The notes beneath the pieces are model-generated. The model ran no database searches, was not told where the DNA came from, and saw only the letters and a program-made list of their open reading frames with translations. The position numbers and the translations under genes are program-made. From Tubulanus polymorphus (Eukaryota; Nemertea; Palaeonemertea; Tubulaniformes; Tubulanidae): a stretch of DNA of 64,000 bases. The stretch spans positions 2,926,001 through 2,990,000 of the forward strand of contig NC_134035.1 of the NCBI RefSeq assembly GCF_964204645.1. The letters are read 5' to 3'. This document shows positions 47,358-54,328 of the stretch, piece after piece; positions within the stretch are counted from its first letter, which is position 1, and every line of letters starts with the position of its first letter.

Positions 47358-48611
47358 AGCAGCAAACTGTCGCGATGAAAGAATAGTAATTAATTGCGTT
47401 GTTATTTCATATTGAGTAGCACACATTTAACAGAGATCATTATTAAAACGAATACCAGACAGGTTTAATATCTGGAAAAAGATTTCATCAGAGTAAACTT
47501 GTTACAATGAGCGAAAACCAAAAACACCACGCGATAAATCAGTTTGATAATTCCTTTTATCGGGATATTTGCACTTTAAAAATGACAATTGTAATTATCA
47601 TCATTACTATTATCGTTATTACTACGAGTTTGATGATAATTATGAACTACATGCGCAAATATAAGCGTATGTGTAAGTTAGCGCGCGCACAAACTGAAGA
47701 CGAATCAGTTACAACTTGCTTAAAGAGTTATGAAGTTTCAATGACTCTCAGCGAAAATGGTAGATATCATATTCCACCGAGGAGATTAATAGAAAACTTA
47801 CAAAATGAATTTCCGCTTCTACTGTTATCTAGAAAAGAGAATTAACATTCATATCTATAAAAATCATTCATTAAATGATCAATGAATCTAAGCGCCAGTT
47901 TTATGGAGACCAATGTTTACTTTAATAAATCTGGGTTAACTTGATTAAAAGTGAATTCAGTTAGCTGAGCACGGGTTAAAGATAATATCAGTCTAACCGG
48001 CTTCAGAGGACCAGGTTAAACAAAACAGGTTTATATAAAATGATATCATAAAATCTAAACTTACTGGCGGCGGAATTTCCTCCAGGACTTCTGGCTGTTA
48101 GAAAAGAACAATAACATTCACATTCATTAGAATTATTTGAAAAATAAGCATCTGGGGGCGGTTGCACGTCAATCGAGACTTAAGTCCGAAAGTGGTCTTA
48201 AATCTTAAGACTGGTCTTAAGTTGTTAGATTGGCTATAGAACCAAGTTGGTCTTAGACTGATCTTAAGTGTAAGCCCTGACTATGGAACCGGCCCCAGAA
48301 AATGTTTCAGTTTTGAATATTGATTGTAACATCAAATGATAACCGGTCCCGGGTTCAATTCCACATTTAATTCATTATTCCATCTGTATCCTGGATGGTT
48401 AGTGAGGTGGAGTGGACGGTATCTTTGATGGGTTGGTATGAACGCCAACACAAGGGGGAGTGGGGGCGGGGGATTTAAATCTAGCTCCGATATATCGATG
48501 ACGTAGTGCACATCTACTCAGGTAAGTATACTAGGTATCAATGTAGATACAGACATATTATTGGAACAAAAAAAAATGAATACTTACTATCTGCTTTCGT
48601 TTTGGAGCCAT
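26646..48611 (-). CDS. Micro-exon gene, 43 coding exons, 754 aa predicted, unrecognised
   Basis: The function is not known. What is seen: a start exon (MAPKRKQI, Kozak-like AAATATGG), 42 further exons each bounded by pyrimidine-rich AG acceptors and GTAAG-type donors, and a single open frame through all of them. Exon lengths sum to 2,265 nt. 38 exons are 54 nt or shorter. Exons 1-39 are phase 0 multiples of three; exons 40 (46 nt), 41 (66 nt) and 42 (236 nt) restore the frame through two phase-1 introns. The protein starts with a basic tag and continues through Thr/Ala-rich, KR-rich and Pro/Glu segments. Several KRK/KRAR/RKRRR clusters suggest nuclear import (inference). Exons 2-19 are a triplicated cassette. 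No AATAAA was found in the first kilobase after the stop. A 5' UTR exon upstream of 48,615 is likely because the start exon has its own acceptor. Individual exons could be alternative; nearly all can be skipped without a frameshift. Confidence 0.78.
27440..27675 (-). CDS. Exon 42 (236 nt)
   Basis: Acceptor TATTTTACAG, donor GTAAGC. It enters in phase 1, completing a Leu codon, and leaves in phase 0. It starts EPILIETVEDGPEDVKEAID, continues through LFHLNLGP and a basic RRPRQR stretch, and ends LWEGELRE. With exon 41 the first ~50 residues look like an ordered, helical region. The family is not recognised. Confidence 0.82.
27734..27971. mobile_element. hAT-like miniature element in intron 41
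   Basis: The ends CAAGGGCAGATCCAG and CTGGCTCAGCCCTTG are imperfect inverted repeats (13 of 15). The length is 238 bp with no coding capacity. Target duplications are not clear. Confidence 0.5.
28629..28694. repeat. (TA)n microsatellite
   Basis: About 33 TA units in intron 41, nearly pure. Confidence 0.95.
28734..28773 (+). ncRNA. Hammerhead-ribozyme-like core motif 1
   Basis: CTGACGA (28,737-28,743) is followed by a perfect 6-bp stem (GATCTC 745-750 with GAGATC 757-762, 6-nt loop), then GAAAC (763-767). This fits the hammerhead core CUGANGA - helix II - GAAA. Minimal hammerheads of this form are known at the ends of Penelope-like elements. Helix III and a cleavage site are not convincing here, so activity is unproven. 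Confidence 0.45.
28863..29015. mobile_element. End fragment of a TTAA-type (piggyBac-like) element
   Basis: It begins directly after TTAA (28,859-28,862) with CCCTTTCAGTGCTGACTG. It matches, inverted, the right end of the element at 49,890-50,748, including the imperfect palindrome around ACACC...GGTGT. The other end is not found. Confidence 0.6.
29337..29470. mobile_element. 134-bp foldback element with hammerhead-like loop
   Basis: The arms 29,337-29,367 and 29,440-29,470 are 31 nt with one mismatch (start ATGATAATAAAAAGTCC). Between them lies CTGAAGA (29,388-29,394), a 6-bp stem (GACTAT/ATAGTC) with 6-nt loop, then GAAAC (29,414-29,418), the same architecture as at 28,734. The inverted gene copy at 21,650-21,672 keeps CACTGATCACATCA but lacks this element, so it serves as an empty site. 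Confidence 0.7.
29527..30803 (-). CDS. Exons 39-41, phase switch
   Basis: Exon 39, 30,753-30,803, RDEIPPLRRSPRLRRRR, phase 0. Exon 40, 30,110-30,155, AENAAAAPAVDATEN plus one base. It is 46 nt, so the next intron is phase 1. Exon 41, 29,527-29,592, completes a Val codon and reads IEEIRRNIAADPRYLLNF then LTR plus one base. In any other phase exon 41 meets a stop, and phase 1 is exactly what exons 40 and 42 require. Copies of all three exist on the plus strand at 20.1-21.6 kb with mostly conservative changes. Confidence 0.82.
29745..29910. repeat. Dispersed minisatellite, GGATCCAGTTCCACA family
   Basis: About four irregular units with GGATCCAGTTCCACA and GAGTTAACTCTGAACTC. Relatives lie at 31,225-31,335 (TGGACCCAGTCCCACAGTTA) and 52,330-52,385. 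Confidence 0.65.
29915..30050. repeat. Intronic duplicate (pair with 34,855-35,000)
   Basis: It shares TCAGTATTTCTTGTCATAAA and AACAAATACCGAAAATCAG with 34,855-35,000 in the same orientation. This is further evidence that introns of the gene have been copied internally. Confidence 0.6.
31100..33378 (-). CDS. Exons 34-38
   Basis: Exon 34, 33,346-33,378, ESEIARIVQID. Exon 35, 32,660-32,692, RNEFHTCVNVP (donor GTAAAT, the least certain of this group). Exon 36, 32,518-32,544, KRKLEVPAS (donor GTGAGT). Exon 37, 31,969-32,010, DPVSPKRARVGPVK, with an SPKRAR nuclear-localisation-like cluster. Exon 38, 31,100-31,141, TETPATPPPPPQAD. All are phase 0. Exon 37 has a partial copy on the plus strand at 20,588-20,669. 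Confidence 0.72.
31536..31880 (-). repeat. Intron 37 segment with plus-strand inverted copy; partial third copy at 35,240-35,370
   Basis: 31,536-31,760 is near-identical (inverted) to 20,855-21,080. A third, more diverged part lies at 35,240-35,370. The 74-codon open frame across it is intronic and shared only because the DNA is duplicated. Confidence 0.7.
32388..32478. repeat. 20-bp minisatellite
   Basis: Four to five exact units of GGCGGACAGACGGAGAGACA in intron 36. A related single motif (GAACAGACGGACAAAAAAG) occurs at 37,360. Confidence 0.9.
34314..35711 (-). CDS. Exons 30-33
   Basis: Exon 30, 35,679-35,711, VTRKRRRSVDE, donor GTCAGT, basic cluster. Exon 31, 35,140-35,175, QPVSPPKIPRDE. 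Exon 32, 34,505-34,531, DINLFDDLW, acidic/aromatic, donor GTAAAT; LFDDL resembles a short linear interaction motif such as a clathrin box, but context does not decide. Exon 33, 34,314-34,367, NDDFPEPPPPEPEAPTII. All are phase 0. Confidence 0.72.
35371..35474. repeat. (ACCG)n microsatellite
   Basis: About 26 pure tetranucleotide units in intron 30. All frames are open, giving PTDR or VGRS repeats that should not be taken as protein. Confidence 0.97.
35895..36877 (-). CDS. Exons 26-29, KPT-A/T repeats
   Basis: Exon 26, 36,830-36,877, QKPTTTAAVAAAVPAR. Exon 27, 36,488-36,535, KPTATAPAAAAAIPVR. Exon 28, 36,186-36,212, KPTATAPKE. Exon 29, 35,895-35,924, SKQTITTTKE. Exons 26-28 share acceptor sequence (TTTCTTTTATTGCAACAG or near it) and intron sequence with each other. 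Parts also match the cassette introns, so this block too grew by local duplication. Exon 26 has tandem CAGCAG acceptors that could add or drop one Gln. Confidence 0.72.
37409..37839 (-). CDS. Exons 23-25, basic then polyalanine
   Basis: Exon 23, 37,813-37,839, TLKEKRKME. Exon 24, 37,686-37,712, RERKKKALE. Exon 25, 37,409-37,456, QTKAAAAAAAKTAAAF (or 3 nt shorter if the second CAG is the acceptor). All are phase 0. A GCA run makes the alanine tract. Introns are short (100 bp between 23 and 24). Confidence 0.7.
38591..38710 (-). CDS. Exon 22 (40 aa), possible KH-like end, contains hairpin
   Basis: 120 nt, phase 0, acceptor TTTACAG, donor GTAAGAATA. It includes VIVDTPRVHAIVVVRGPK followed by an amphipathic segment ending ELRDRLVAQE. 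The pattern hydrophobic-strand, xRGPKxxV, helix resembles the last strand and helix of KH RNA-binding domains; the GxxG loop is not seen, so this is a weak suggestion. Inside the exon, 38,614-38,671 is a nested inverted repeat (see its own entry). Confidence 0.72.
38614..38671. other. 58-nt nested hairpin inside coding exon 22
   Basis: The outer arms 38,614-38,626 (GTAGTTCGTGGGC) and 38,659-38,671 (GCCCACGAACTAC) are perfect complements (13 bp). The inner arms 38,633-38,642 (GTAGCAGTTG) and 38,644-38,653 (CAACTGCTAC) are perfect (10 bp) around one base. Unpaired bases lie only at 627-632 and 654-658. 23 perfect pairs in 58 nt is far beyond chance. Confidence 0.92.
39078..39158 (-). CDS. Exon 21 (27 aa)
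   Basis: 81 nt, phase 0, acceptor ATATTTCAG, donor GTAATG. The peptide starts EIETVFELKLGTSLRASF and ends TRKHP. With exon 22 it forms the only stretch of this part that looks globular rather than low-complexity. Confidence 0.75.
39615..40105. mobile_element. Miniature DNA transposon in intron 20 (TIR CAG[AT]GTTGCCACTT)
   Basis: The left end is CAGAGTTGCCACTT and the right end AAGTGGCAACACTG. The direct repeat TATATT sits immediately outside both ends (39,609-39,614 and 40,106-40,111). 491 bp, no transposase. The ends resemble the hAT superfamily (CAG...), but hAT duplications are usually 8 bp. Confidence 0.6.
40104..40555 (-). mobile_element. SINE-like insertion flanked by ~58-bp direct repeat
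   Basis: 40,108-40,166 and 40,497-40,555 are near-identical direct repeats (TATTACAAAATGGATAAGCG onward). Between them the minus strand has a B-box-like GGGTTCGAATCCC (about 40,187-40,199). No good A box or tRNA fold was found, so the tRNA origin is tentative. Confidence 0.4.
40592..40866. mobile_element. Miniature DNA transposon (TIR CATAGGCGTCCCC)
   Basis: The left end is CATAGGCGTCCCCGAGG and the right end CCTGGGGACGCCTATG, with 12 terminal bases in perfect inverted match. 275 bp, non-coding. Confidence 0.7.
41149..41482 (+). mobile_element. tRNA-derived SINE with tandem tail duplication
   Basis: An A-box-like TGGCCAAGTGG (41,161-41,171) and B-box-like GGTTCAAACCC (41,206-41,216) are spaced as in a tRNA promoter. 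The 5' acceptor strand has no 3' partner, so this is not a tRNA gene. The 139-bp segment from AGGTTCAAACC to GTGCAAATT occurs twice in tandem (41,205-41,343 and 41,344-41,482), so the second copy repeats the B box and body without an A box. Confidence 0.7.
41800..41988. repeat. ~37-bp palindrome-bearing minisatellite
   Basis: Five units; four contain AACCGTACCGATACGGTT, which folds with 7-bp arms and a CCGA loop. The first unit (AAACCGTACTGGC) is incomplete. The linker is GGCTTGTTTCTTAACTCAAA. Confidence 0.9.
42680..42724 (-). CDS. Exon 20: HHTGTRSTLASPDIE
   Basis: 45 nt, phase 0, acceptor TTCTTTTACAG, donor GTAAGTTT. It is the first exon after the triplicated region. The next intron (about 3.5 kb) is the longest of the gene and holds two small transposons and a SINE. 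Confidence 0.72.
43117..44669 (-). CDS. Cassette C, exons 14-19
   Basis: Exon 14, 44,640-44,669, PEVLEEIPPP. Exon 15, 44,377-44,403, ITVEAEIHF. Exon 16, 43,904-43,942, FAAAVAAAATTTE, with the alanine codon run interrupted by GTA and the same weak donor. Exon 17, 43,741-43,764, NRQTATNT. Exon 18, 43,489-43,524, NSTTTRTTTAPE. Exon 19, 43,117-43,140, RKQTAAKA. Confidence 0.75.
44825..46368 (-). CDS. Cassette B, exons 8-13
   Basis: Exon 8, 46,339-46,368, PEVLEEIPPP. Exon 9, 46,076-46,102, ITVEAEIHF. Exon 10, 45,601-45,639, Ala-rich, 13 aa, weak GTTTGA donor. Exon 11, 45,440-45,463, NRQTATNT. Exon 12, 45,197-45,229, NSTTTRTTAPE. Exon 13, 44,825-44,848, RKQTAAKA. It has the same exon order and splice sites as cassette A; exons 8, 9, 11 and 13 encode identical peptides to their cassette A counterparts. 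Confidence 0.75.
46525..48094 (-). CDS. Cassette A, exons 2-7
   Basis: Exon 2, 48,065-48,094, PEVLEEIPPP. Exon 3, 47,802-47,828, ITVEAEIHF. Exon 4, 47,313-47,366, F-Ala-rich-TTTE, 18 aa from an expanded GCA run. Exon 5, 47,150-47,173, NRQTATNT. Exon 6, 46,900-46,935, NSATMTTTTASE. Exon 7, 46,525-46,548, RKQTAAKA. All are phase 0. Donors are GTAAGT-like except exon 4 (GTTTGA), which is weak; exon 4 may be skipped or decaying. The 1,726-bp cassette repeats twice downstream. Confidence 0.75.
47507..47845 (+). CDS. Antisense 112-codon frame in cassette A, doubtful
   Basis: It is open only in cassette A. The equivalent frames in cassettes B (45,780) and C (44,084) stop near codon 60. It encodes a hydrophobic stretch rich in Ile/Thr (about residues 26-47) that would be a membrane segment. 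It overlaps exon 3 of the gene on the opposite strand. I regard it as probably fortuitous. Confidence 0.12.
   Translation: MSENQKHHAINQFDNSFYRDICTLKMTIVIIIITIIVITTSLMIIMNYMRKYKRMCKLARAQTEDESVTTCLKSYEVSMTLSENGRYHIPPRRLIENLQNEFPLLLLSRKEN
48152..48298. mobile_element. Miniature element in intron 1
   Basis: The ends CTGGGGGCGGTTGCA and TGGAACCGGCCCCAG are inverted with few mismatches. The body is full of GACTTAAG/CTTAAG(T)C words. 147 bp, non-coding. Confidence 0.6.
48588..48611 (-). CDS. Exon 1 (start): MAPKRKQI
   Basis: The exon itself spans 48,588-48,615, with TTTTCTAG before it and GTAAGTATT after. ATG is at 48,609-48,611 with A at -3 and G at +4. The coding part is 24 nt in phase 0. PKRKQ is a short basic cluster. 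Confidence 0.75.
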
Positions 48612-48857
48612 ATTTCTAGAAAACAAAATAGAGACATCATAAACATTTAAGCGACGACACTTATCATCATTTGAAAATTGGCATATCGATTGTAAACAAA
48701 TCCGCCAGATGACAGATCTGTAATCAGTCAGGGCTATGGAGGGTAGCCCTTGGGTTTTAATAGAAACAATTTCAGAGACAACACATTAACATCTGGCCCC
48801 AGTGTTACCGCACTAAAGCAGTATGCGTGGTTACTGCAGTTACATGGATTAAAAATT

Positions 48858-49110
48858 TCTAAGTATTTCATGGGTGATTTTTCAATTTTCCAAAGTGGAA
48901 CTGAACCGATATCATCATGCTTCAGTTAACATTTTAGCGGTGACTGGTTGATACAGATGATTCTCACGGGAATTCGCTGACGAAAGTTGCACTTGGCAAA
49001 TACACAAAATATAAATGAATTACCCAAATATTTCCTTGATTTTAGGAAAATTTCCGAAATTTATTTTTGGAAATATTTCCAAACTAGGAATTATCATTTC
49101 AAAATTCCAT
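48858..49110 (+). repeat. Dispersed repeat family X, copy 2
   Basis: Matches 21,905-22,185 (see there). It lies about 250 bp upstream of the start exon, so it may sit in or near the promoter of the micro-exon gene. Confidence 0.6.
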
Positions 49111-49885
49111 CAGGCCATACATGCAGTTCAACAGTTTTGGACGCAATGGGATACCGGCAAGGCTAATGAATGAATAAGACCCTAAAGATATTTTCCATTG
49201 AAGACATTTTGAGGGCACCAACGATTCCCTACCATTTTTCATTACCAGTTGAAATTTGGTTTATTTCAGAATGTTTTAAATCTAAAAAACTGATCAAGAA
49301 ATGTGGAACTGGGGGGTCCAGAACAGTGGAACTGGATCCTGATAGCCGCTTTAAATGAAATCTTTTTGACATTTTTGTTGAAGAAATTAAATTTGTGTAG
49401 GGTGCCAAAAAACCCAGATCAGTTATCCAAAGTAATACACACTAAATTTTTTATTTTCGTGTTTAAACTTTTCTCAACTTGGTCTCAACAGGACCAGTGA
49501 AACTGTATAGTCCAGATAAACCATCGTTTCTATATCCATCTGACACTGTTTTCAAAGGATTGTCAAAAAATCGTCTTTAACTGATTTGAATCAGAGAAGA
49601 GACTCCATTTTATGAACTAAATAAATTTTAACAATATGTTCCATGCCTACCATTTTAAATCATTTTCAAATCATCAAAAATCATATTTCAGAGGCATGGA
49701 AACACAAGAAACATTTTGTTAGAATTTAAAAAATGGCTGATCTTTTGTAATTGCAACATGAGAAAATGAAGACTTTTTGGCAATTCTTCAATATGGTGTA
49801 AAGTGGATGTAAATACAACTGTTTATTCAGACTGCACATTTTCACTCTGGTCGTATCGAGACCAAATTGAGGTGTTTTCAAAAGT
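49110..49885. other. Upstream region of the gene, non-coding
   Basis: Open frames of 62-65 codons here have no support. 49,725-49,885 is a copy of dispersed repeat family Y. I could not place a TATA box or initiator with confidence. Confidence 0.4.
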
Positions 49886-49889
49886 TTAA

Positions 49890-50748
49890 CCCCTTCAGTG
49901 TGTCTACAGCACAGTGTGGTATATAAATCGGTGATAGATTTTGCTAGTACACCGCACTGTGGTGTCTTGATGTAATAAGTAATTAGTTTTTATCTCTATT
50001 GAAAGATGACAGCACCTGTCAAACATAGTGAAATACTAGTACCGTATTTTCCGGCCTCAGATTTTTACCCAAAATATCGTGATTGGGCGGATACGATCTG
50101 ACATAAAAAATCACTTCCCGATCTATGCCACTCTAATGCTCCCAATGATCGTCAAAATCAAGAAAAGTGGTCGATATTTATTTGAGGTCATTATTTACTA
50201 CCAATTATAATCTATTTTGAACTATTTTATTTTTACTTTGATTGTTCCATCACCGCACAGCGGCAATGGTATACATTTATATAACGCGCGAGTTCATCGT
50301 ACTACCACGTGTCAGTTCATACATTAGTACATATGCAAATCAGCAGTGAGCCGCTGTACTGCGTGTATGGCTGTGTGTATAGTAATCAGCTGAGTGAGTC
50401 TATATATAGCACAGTCACTCGGCGATGATAGTATACACAGCACTCTCACACATCGGCCAGCCTCTTAAATCGTCAATTAAGACAAACTAATTGACAAATC
50501 ATTGAATTAAAATCTCTGATGAAGGGCCTCGGCTGATTGGGCGAAGCTTTATGAAATCCATGTATTTTAGGCTAAAAAACTCCCTCCAGCTTATTGGCCG
50601 AAAAATACGGTAGCTAATGATACACCGTGCCGCGGTGTAGACGCACTATAGTGGTATTCCCGTTATTCAACAAACTAGGGCAGAATTTTTCAAAATTTTA
50701 AAATTATCTCCAGCACTATAAGCTATTGATCAGTCAGCACTGAAAGGG
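49890..50748. mobile_element. piggyBac-like miniature element with TTAA duplications
   Basis: TTAA lies immediately outside both ends (49,886-49,889 and 50,749-50,752). The left end CCCCTTCAGTG and right end CACTGAAAGGG are inverted with one mismatch. 859 bp, no transposase. GC-paired palindromes (ACACCGTGCCGCGGTGT near 50,622) lie inside. A fragment of the same family lies at 28,863. Confidence 0.75.
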
Positions 50749-50798
50749 TTAATGATGAAATTTTATAATCGATTCTAAGTGTAAGGCTAAACAAAAAT

Positions 50799-50992
50799 GA
50801 TACCTTGTTTCTCCGCAGCGGCCGGGTCATTTTTGTAAAATATGATAAAATTTGTAAACAGTTCATTTCTATAGCAGCCGGGTCTGTTATGGTAAAATTG
50901 ATCACGATTTTAAAAAAAAAGTAATGTATAGGGTAGATAGGCGGCCGGCCGGGTCAACATTTAAGCTCAGCAGAGCGGAGAAACAAGGTATC
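50799..50992. mobile_element. 194-bp MITE with perfect 18-bp TIRs
   Basis: The ends GATACCTTGTTTCTCCGC and GCGGAGAAACAAGGTATC are exact inverted complements, and subterminal GGCCGGGTCA also recurs inverted. AT-rich flanks; no clear target duplication. Confidence 0.8.
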
Positions 50993-51071
50993 AATTTTTT
51001 TTAGCCTAAGATATTCTTCATCTAAGTGGGTCCAAGTCTAATTGGGTCCAAGAGTCAGTTTCTCGAAAATT

Positions 51072-51735
51072 GTACAGCTATTTTCTATTTCGACTTGACT
51101 TGCACATCAGGTGTCCTAGCTCAGTCAGTTTTAGTGGTATATACCTGATAGAAGTCTTATTAGGACCAGAAAGGACTGGCAGTTGACGAAAAACATTGTT
51201 TTCTGATCCATTCTACACTGTATTTAAGGATTGCAAAAAAGTCTTCATTGAAAACAGTTAAAATAAAGAAAAGTGGCTCTATGATTCTAACATTCTAACA
51301 AAAGTGGCTCTATGATTCCAACATTAAATTCTAACAATTTATTTCCATGCCTACATAGCAAACTTCAGTTGCTAAGGCTTTTTTGTAATCATTTGATACA
51401 GTGTGCAATGGATTAAAAAACGACTGCCCCTCAGTAAGTTTAGGTAGTATATACCTGATATTAAAGAAACGGGTCAAAAGGGTAAGCACAGATGGGCAGC
51501 TGATCTAAAAGCATCGGTTCCATTTAAACTGCATTGAGGGATACCCTAAATCTTCTTTAACTCAAATGATCTTCAATACAACGTAAAATGGATTAAATAT
51601 CAAAGTTTAAGGTTGGCCGCCTATCTGTGCCATCTCATTTGAGACCTTTATAACAGGTTACGTACTACCAAAACTGACTGAGCTAGGCCACCTGATGTGC
51701 GGCCAAATCTAGTTGAAATAGAAATTAATCGAAAA
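51072..51735. mobile_element. Foldback element with ~65-bp imperfect arms
   Basis: 51,078-51,150 (CACATCAGGTGTCCTAGCTC) pairs with 51,650-51,730 (GAGCTAGGCCACCTGATGTG). The interior contains family Y repeat sequence (51,190-51,270). Non-coding. Confidence 0.6.
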
Positions 51736-53020
51736 ACAATATTCTTTACCAACACTAATGGATACAAAAATCTTGTAAAACCAGGGCCAACTAAAATCGG
51801 GGAAGCAATTTCATCACATAAATTTGACACCAAAATCTATTTCATGGCTCAGTATTTTATGAGAATAGATAATTCTAGAATATAATAATATTTTGCCTAT
51901 TATTTGTTGATTTGTATCAACATCATCCGCAGCTAATAGTGATCTAAGGTCTCAGTGAGTTGTATTGTATTCAAACAACTGTAAGACATGCCGTTACATT
52001 TTGAGCAGCCAGGGTTTGACTAGTTCGCCATCTAGTGGATACTATGAATTCGTGTCTATCGGATTAAATTGTCAGCTGGCAGATGAGCTTGGCAAGAAAG
52101 TTTTTCAAATCGATTCTAAAAATATTTACATTTAATTCAGTTTATCTCACCAATAAATTTTTTGTGAAACTGACCCCTGGACCTAATTAGACTAGGCCCT
52201 ACGTGAAGAAAATCTTACTCTAAAATCGCTTTTAAATTACTCCAACACGGGTGCATATTGAATCGATTTAGGATTAATTTCGTTTTGGGAAAATGTACCC
52301 AGGGTCGTATATTTCATATAGGCAGCTATCAGGATCCAGTTTCACAGTTCTGGACCCAGTTCCACAGTTGTAAGTTAGAGCTAACTGAGTTCATTTTCAA
52401 TGTTTTAACTACAATCAATTTTGAACTCAGATTTAGAGTTCAGGTTTAAAGCAAATTGAAATGAACTAATTTTAACTCAAAGTAAAACAAAGATGAAACC
52501 GAGATCGAATGCTGATTTTCAGATGCAGCTCTCAATTCAGAATAATTCTTATCAAAATAATTTCTGATCTTTAGGACTAATGACCCTTCATTTCACACCC
52601 CTTAACACTGGACAAAAATGAACTCAGCTAGCTCTACCCCAACCTGGAAGCTTTGTTTATTTTCTACCCTTAGCTACGTATAAAGCTCGGGTCTAAAATC
52701 AAAACTTCACTTCAAAAACTTAGGCCTAGTTTACAAAAAAAATGGCCACCGGGCTGAAGAGGTAGGATAGGAGGGAGAGGGATCGCCGCCGACGGGGCTT
52801 TGTTTCTTCAGTTTTCTTCTGCCGTTCGTTCGACCATCTCATTTTTTCAACCAGTCGCTGCTGTGATGATATTCTCCTGCATAAATTTGAGATCTCAAAA
52901 AGATCGGCCTCAAGAATATCGGCGGCGATCAGGATTGAGGAGCGGGATGGGTGCGGAAAGTGGCGCCATTTCAGACGACGGAATATCGAGTTAAAACATC
53001 GTCTGAAATATCAGTTTACA
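51735..53020. other. Non-coding stretch with a CpG-richer end
   Basis: A relative of the GGATCCAGTTCCACAG minisatellite lies at 52,330-52,385. From about 52,740 the sequence becomes richer in GC and CpG (GATCGCCGCCGACGG), which could be a promoter-proximal region for the frame at 53,028, but no supporting motif is seen. Confidence 0.35.
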
Positions 53021-53027
53021 TCAATAG

Positions 53028-53507
53028 ATGATCGTCAAAAATTATTTCTGCGCCGTCCAAACGACCTCTTCTGTGATATTGGCCGTAAAATCTACCGCAA
53101 AACGATCCGATTTAACGGATGTAAAGAGATTTAAATCGAAAAAAATCACCAACACGTTTACTTACATCGCTCGATTTAGCATGAATGATAATGCGCGCAA
53201 CGGGCGAGCCAATCACCGTGACGGAAACAATAGGATCCAATCAACGGAACGGATACTATCGGATGCCGGACCACGTGGTGTGTTTGAATCGGTGGCACTC
53301 GGATACGGATTCTATAACCGAACCGTCGAAATGATATATCATTATCAATTTCAATTGATGTATCGAAATATCAATTCGACTATCGATAGAAATAGAAATG
53401 ATTATATCGTAGATCTTTTAATATCAGTATCGGATTTTTTTATAGATTTTACGGACGCCCGACGACCAAACAACTCACATCATCCTCGATTGCCAGGGGC
53501 CGTATGA
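53028..53507 (+). CDS. 159-codon open frame, hypothetical
   Basis: The longest non-repetitive frame on the plus strand. Composition is mixed and plausible for protein (no runs), beginning MIVKNYFCAVQTTSS and ending PRLPGAV. No domain or membrane segment is recognised. It ends 50 bp before the hAT-like element at 53,561. It could be a single exon, a relic of a mobile element, or chance. Confidence 0.2.
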   Translation: MIVKNYFCAVQTTSSVILAVKSTAKRSDLTDVKRFKSKKITNTFTYIARFSMNDNARNGRANHRDGNNRIQSTERILSDAGPRGVFESVALGYGFYNRTVEMIYHYQFQLMYRNINSTIDRNRNDYIVDLLISVSDFFIDFTDARRPNNSHHPRLPGAV

Positions 53508-53560
53508 AACGTTGAACGCGGACTGCGTATCGGCCATCGGCGCTATCTAGGCTATGAACC

Positions 53561-54328
53561 CAGGGGCGGATACAGGGGTCGCACCTGCGGCACGTGCGAC
53601 CCCTTGAATTTGTGAAGTGCCCTTTTCAAAAAGATTCTCGTGAAAATACAGCGCCTGCAAAATCCGACGTCCGGACCTATGAAATTAATTAGAATTTGAA
53701 TTATTGCGGAAAAGGGCACTTTATATTGCAAAAAATGGCACGTTTCATTGAATCAATTGCCAAAAGGCACGTTATATTGTCAAGAAGGGCACATATATTG
53801 CGAAAAAGGGCACGTTCATTTGCAAAAAATTAAGAAAAGGGCTCCAAAAATAGTTTGAAAAATCCTGTTATGGGCACGATTGATCTCCAAAATGAGGGCG
53901 CATGTGTTCAATCATATTACCGTACTGATGTGCTCTGACAGGGCACAACTCTGTGACTATCGGCACGTTCAAATTGCCAAAAAAATTCTAAAGGCACATC
54001 GTATTGCCATAAGGGCACGTTCATAAAAATTCAGAAAAGGGCTCAAAAATAGTTGGCTCAAAAAAATGACTAATAACTATCACATTCTAAAAGGGGCACA
54101 TTCAAATTGCAATAAATACTAAGAGTGGTTTGTTATTGCCTAAAATTCAGACAAGGCTATTTTGATGCCTCAGATGCTCTGATAGCTGGGCTTCAAATTT
54201 TTAACTGATTCTAAACCCCTTGGTGGCTTCGTACCTTCGGTGCTCGCCTCGTCGTGGTAATACAAATCCGGACAGGTGCCCTCTTGAATGAGTGCTACCC
54301 CTTGAATTTGGGCCTAGATCCGCCCCTG
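53561..54328. mobile_element. hAT-like non-autonomous element (TIR CAGGGGCGGAT)
   Basis: The left end is CAGGGGCGGATACAGG and the right end CCTAGATCCGCCCCTG, an inverted match at 14 of 16 bases. The interior has several diverged repeats of AAAAGGGCACGTTCA-like words. Subterminal ACCCCTTGAATTTG occurs near both ends in direct orientation. 768 bp, no transposase. Confidence 0.75.
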
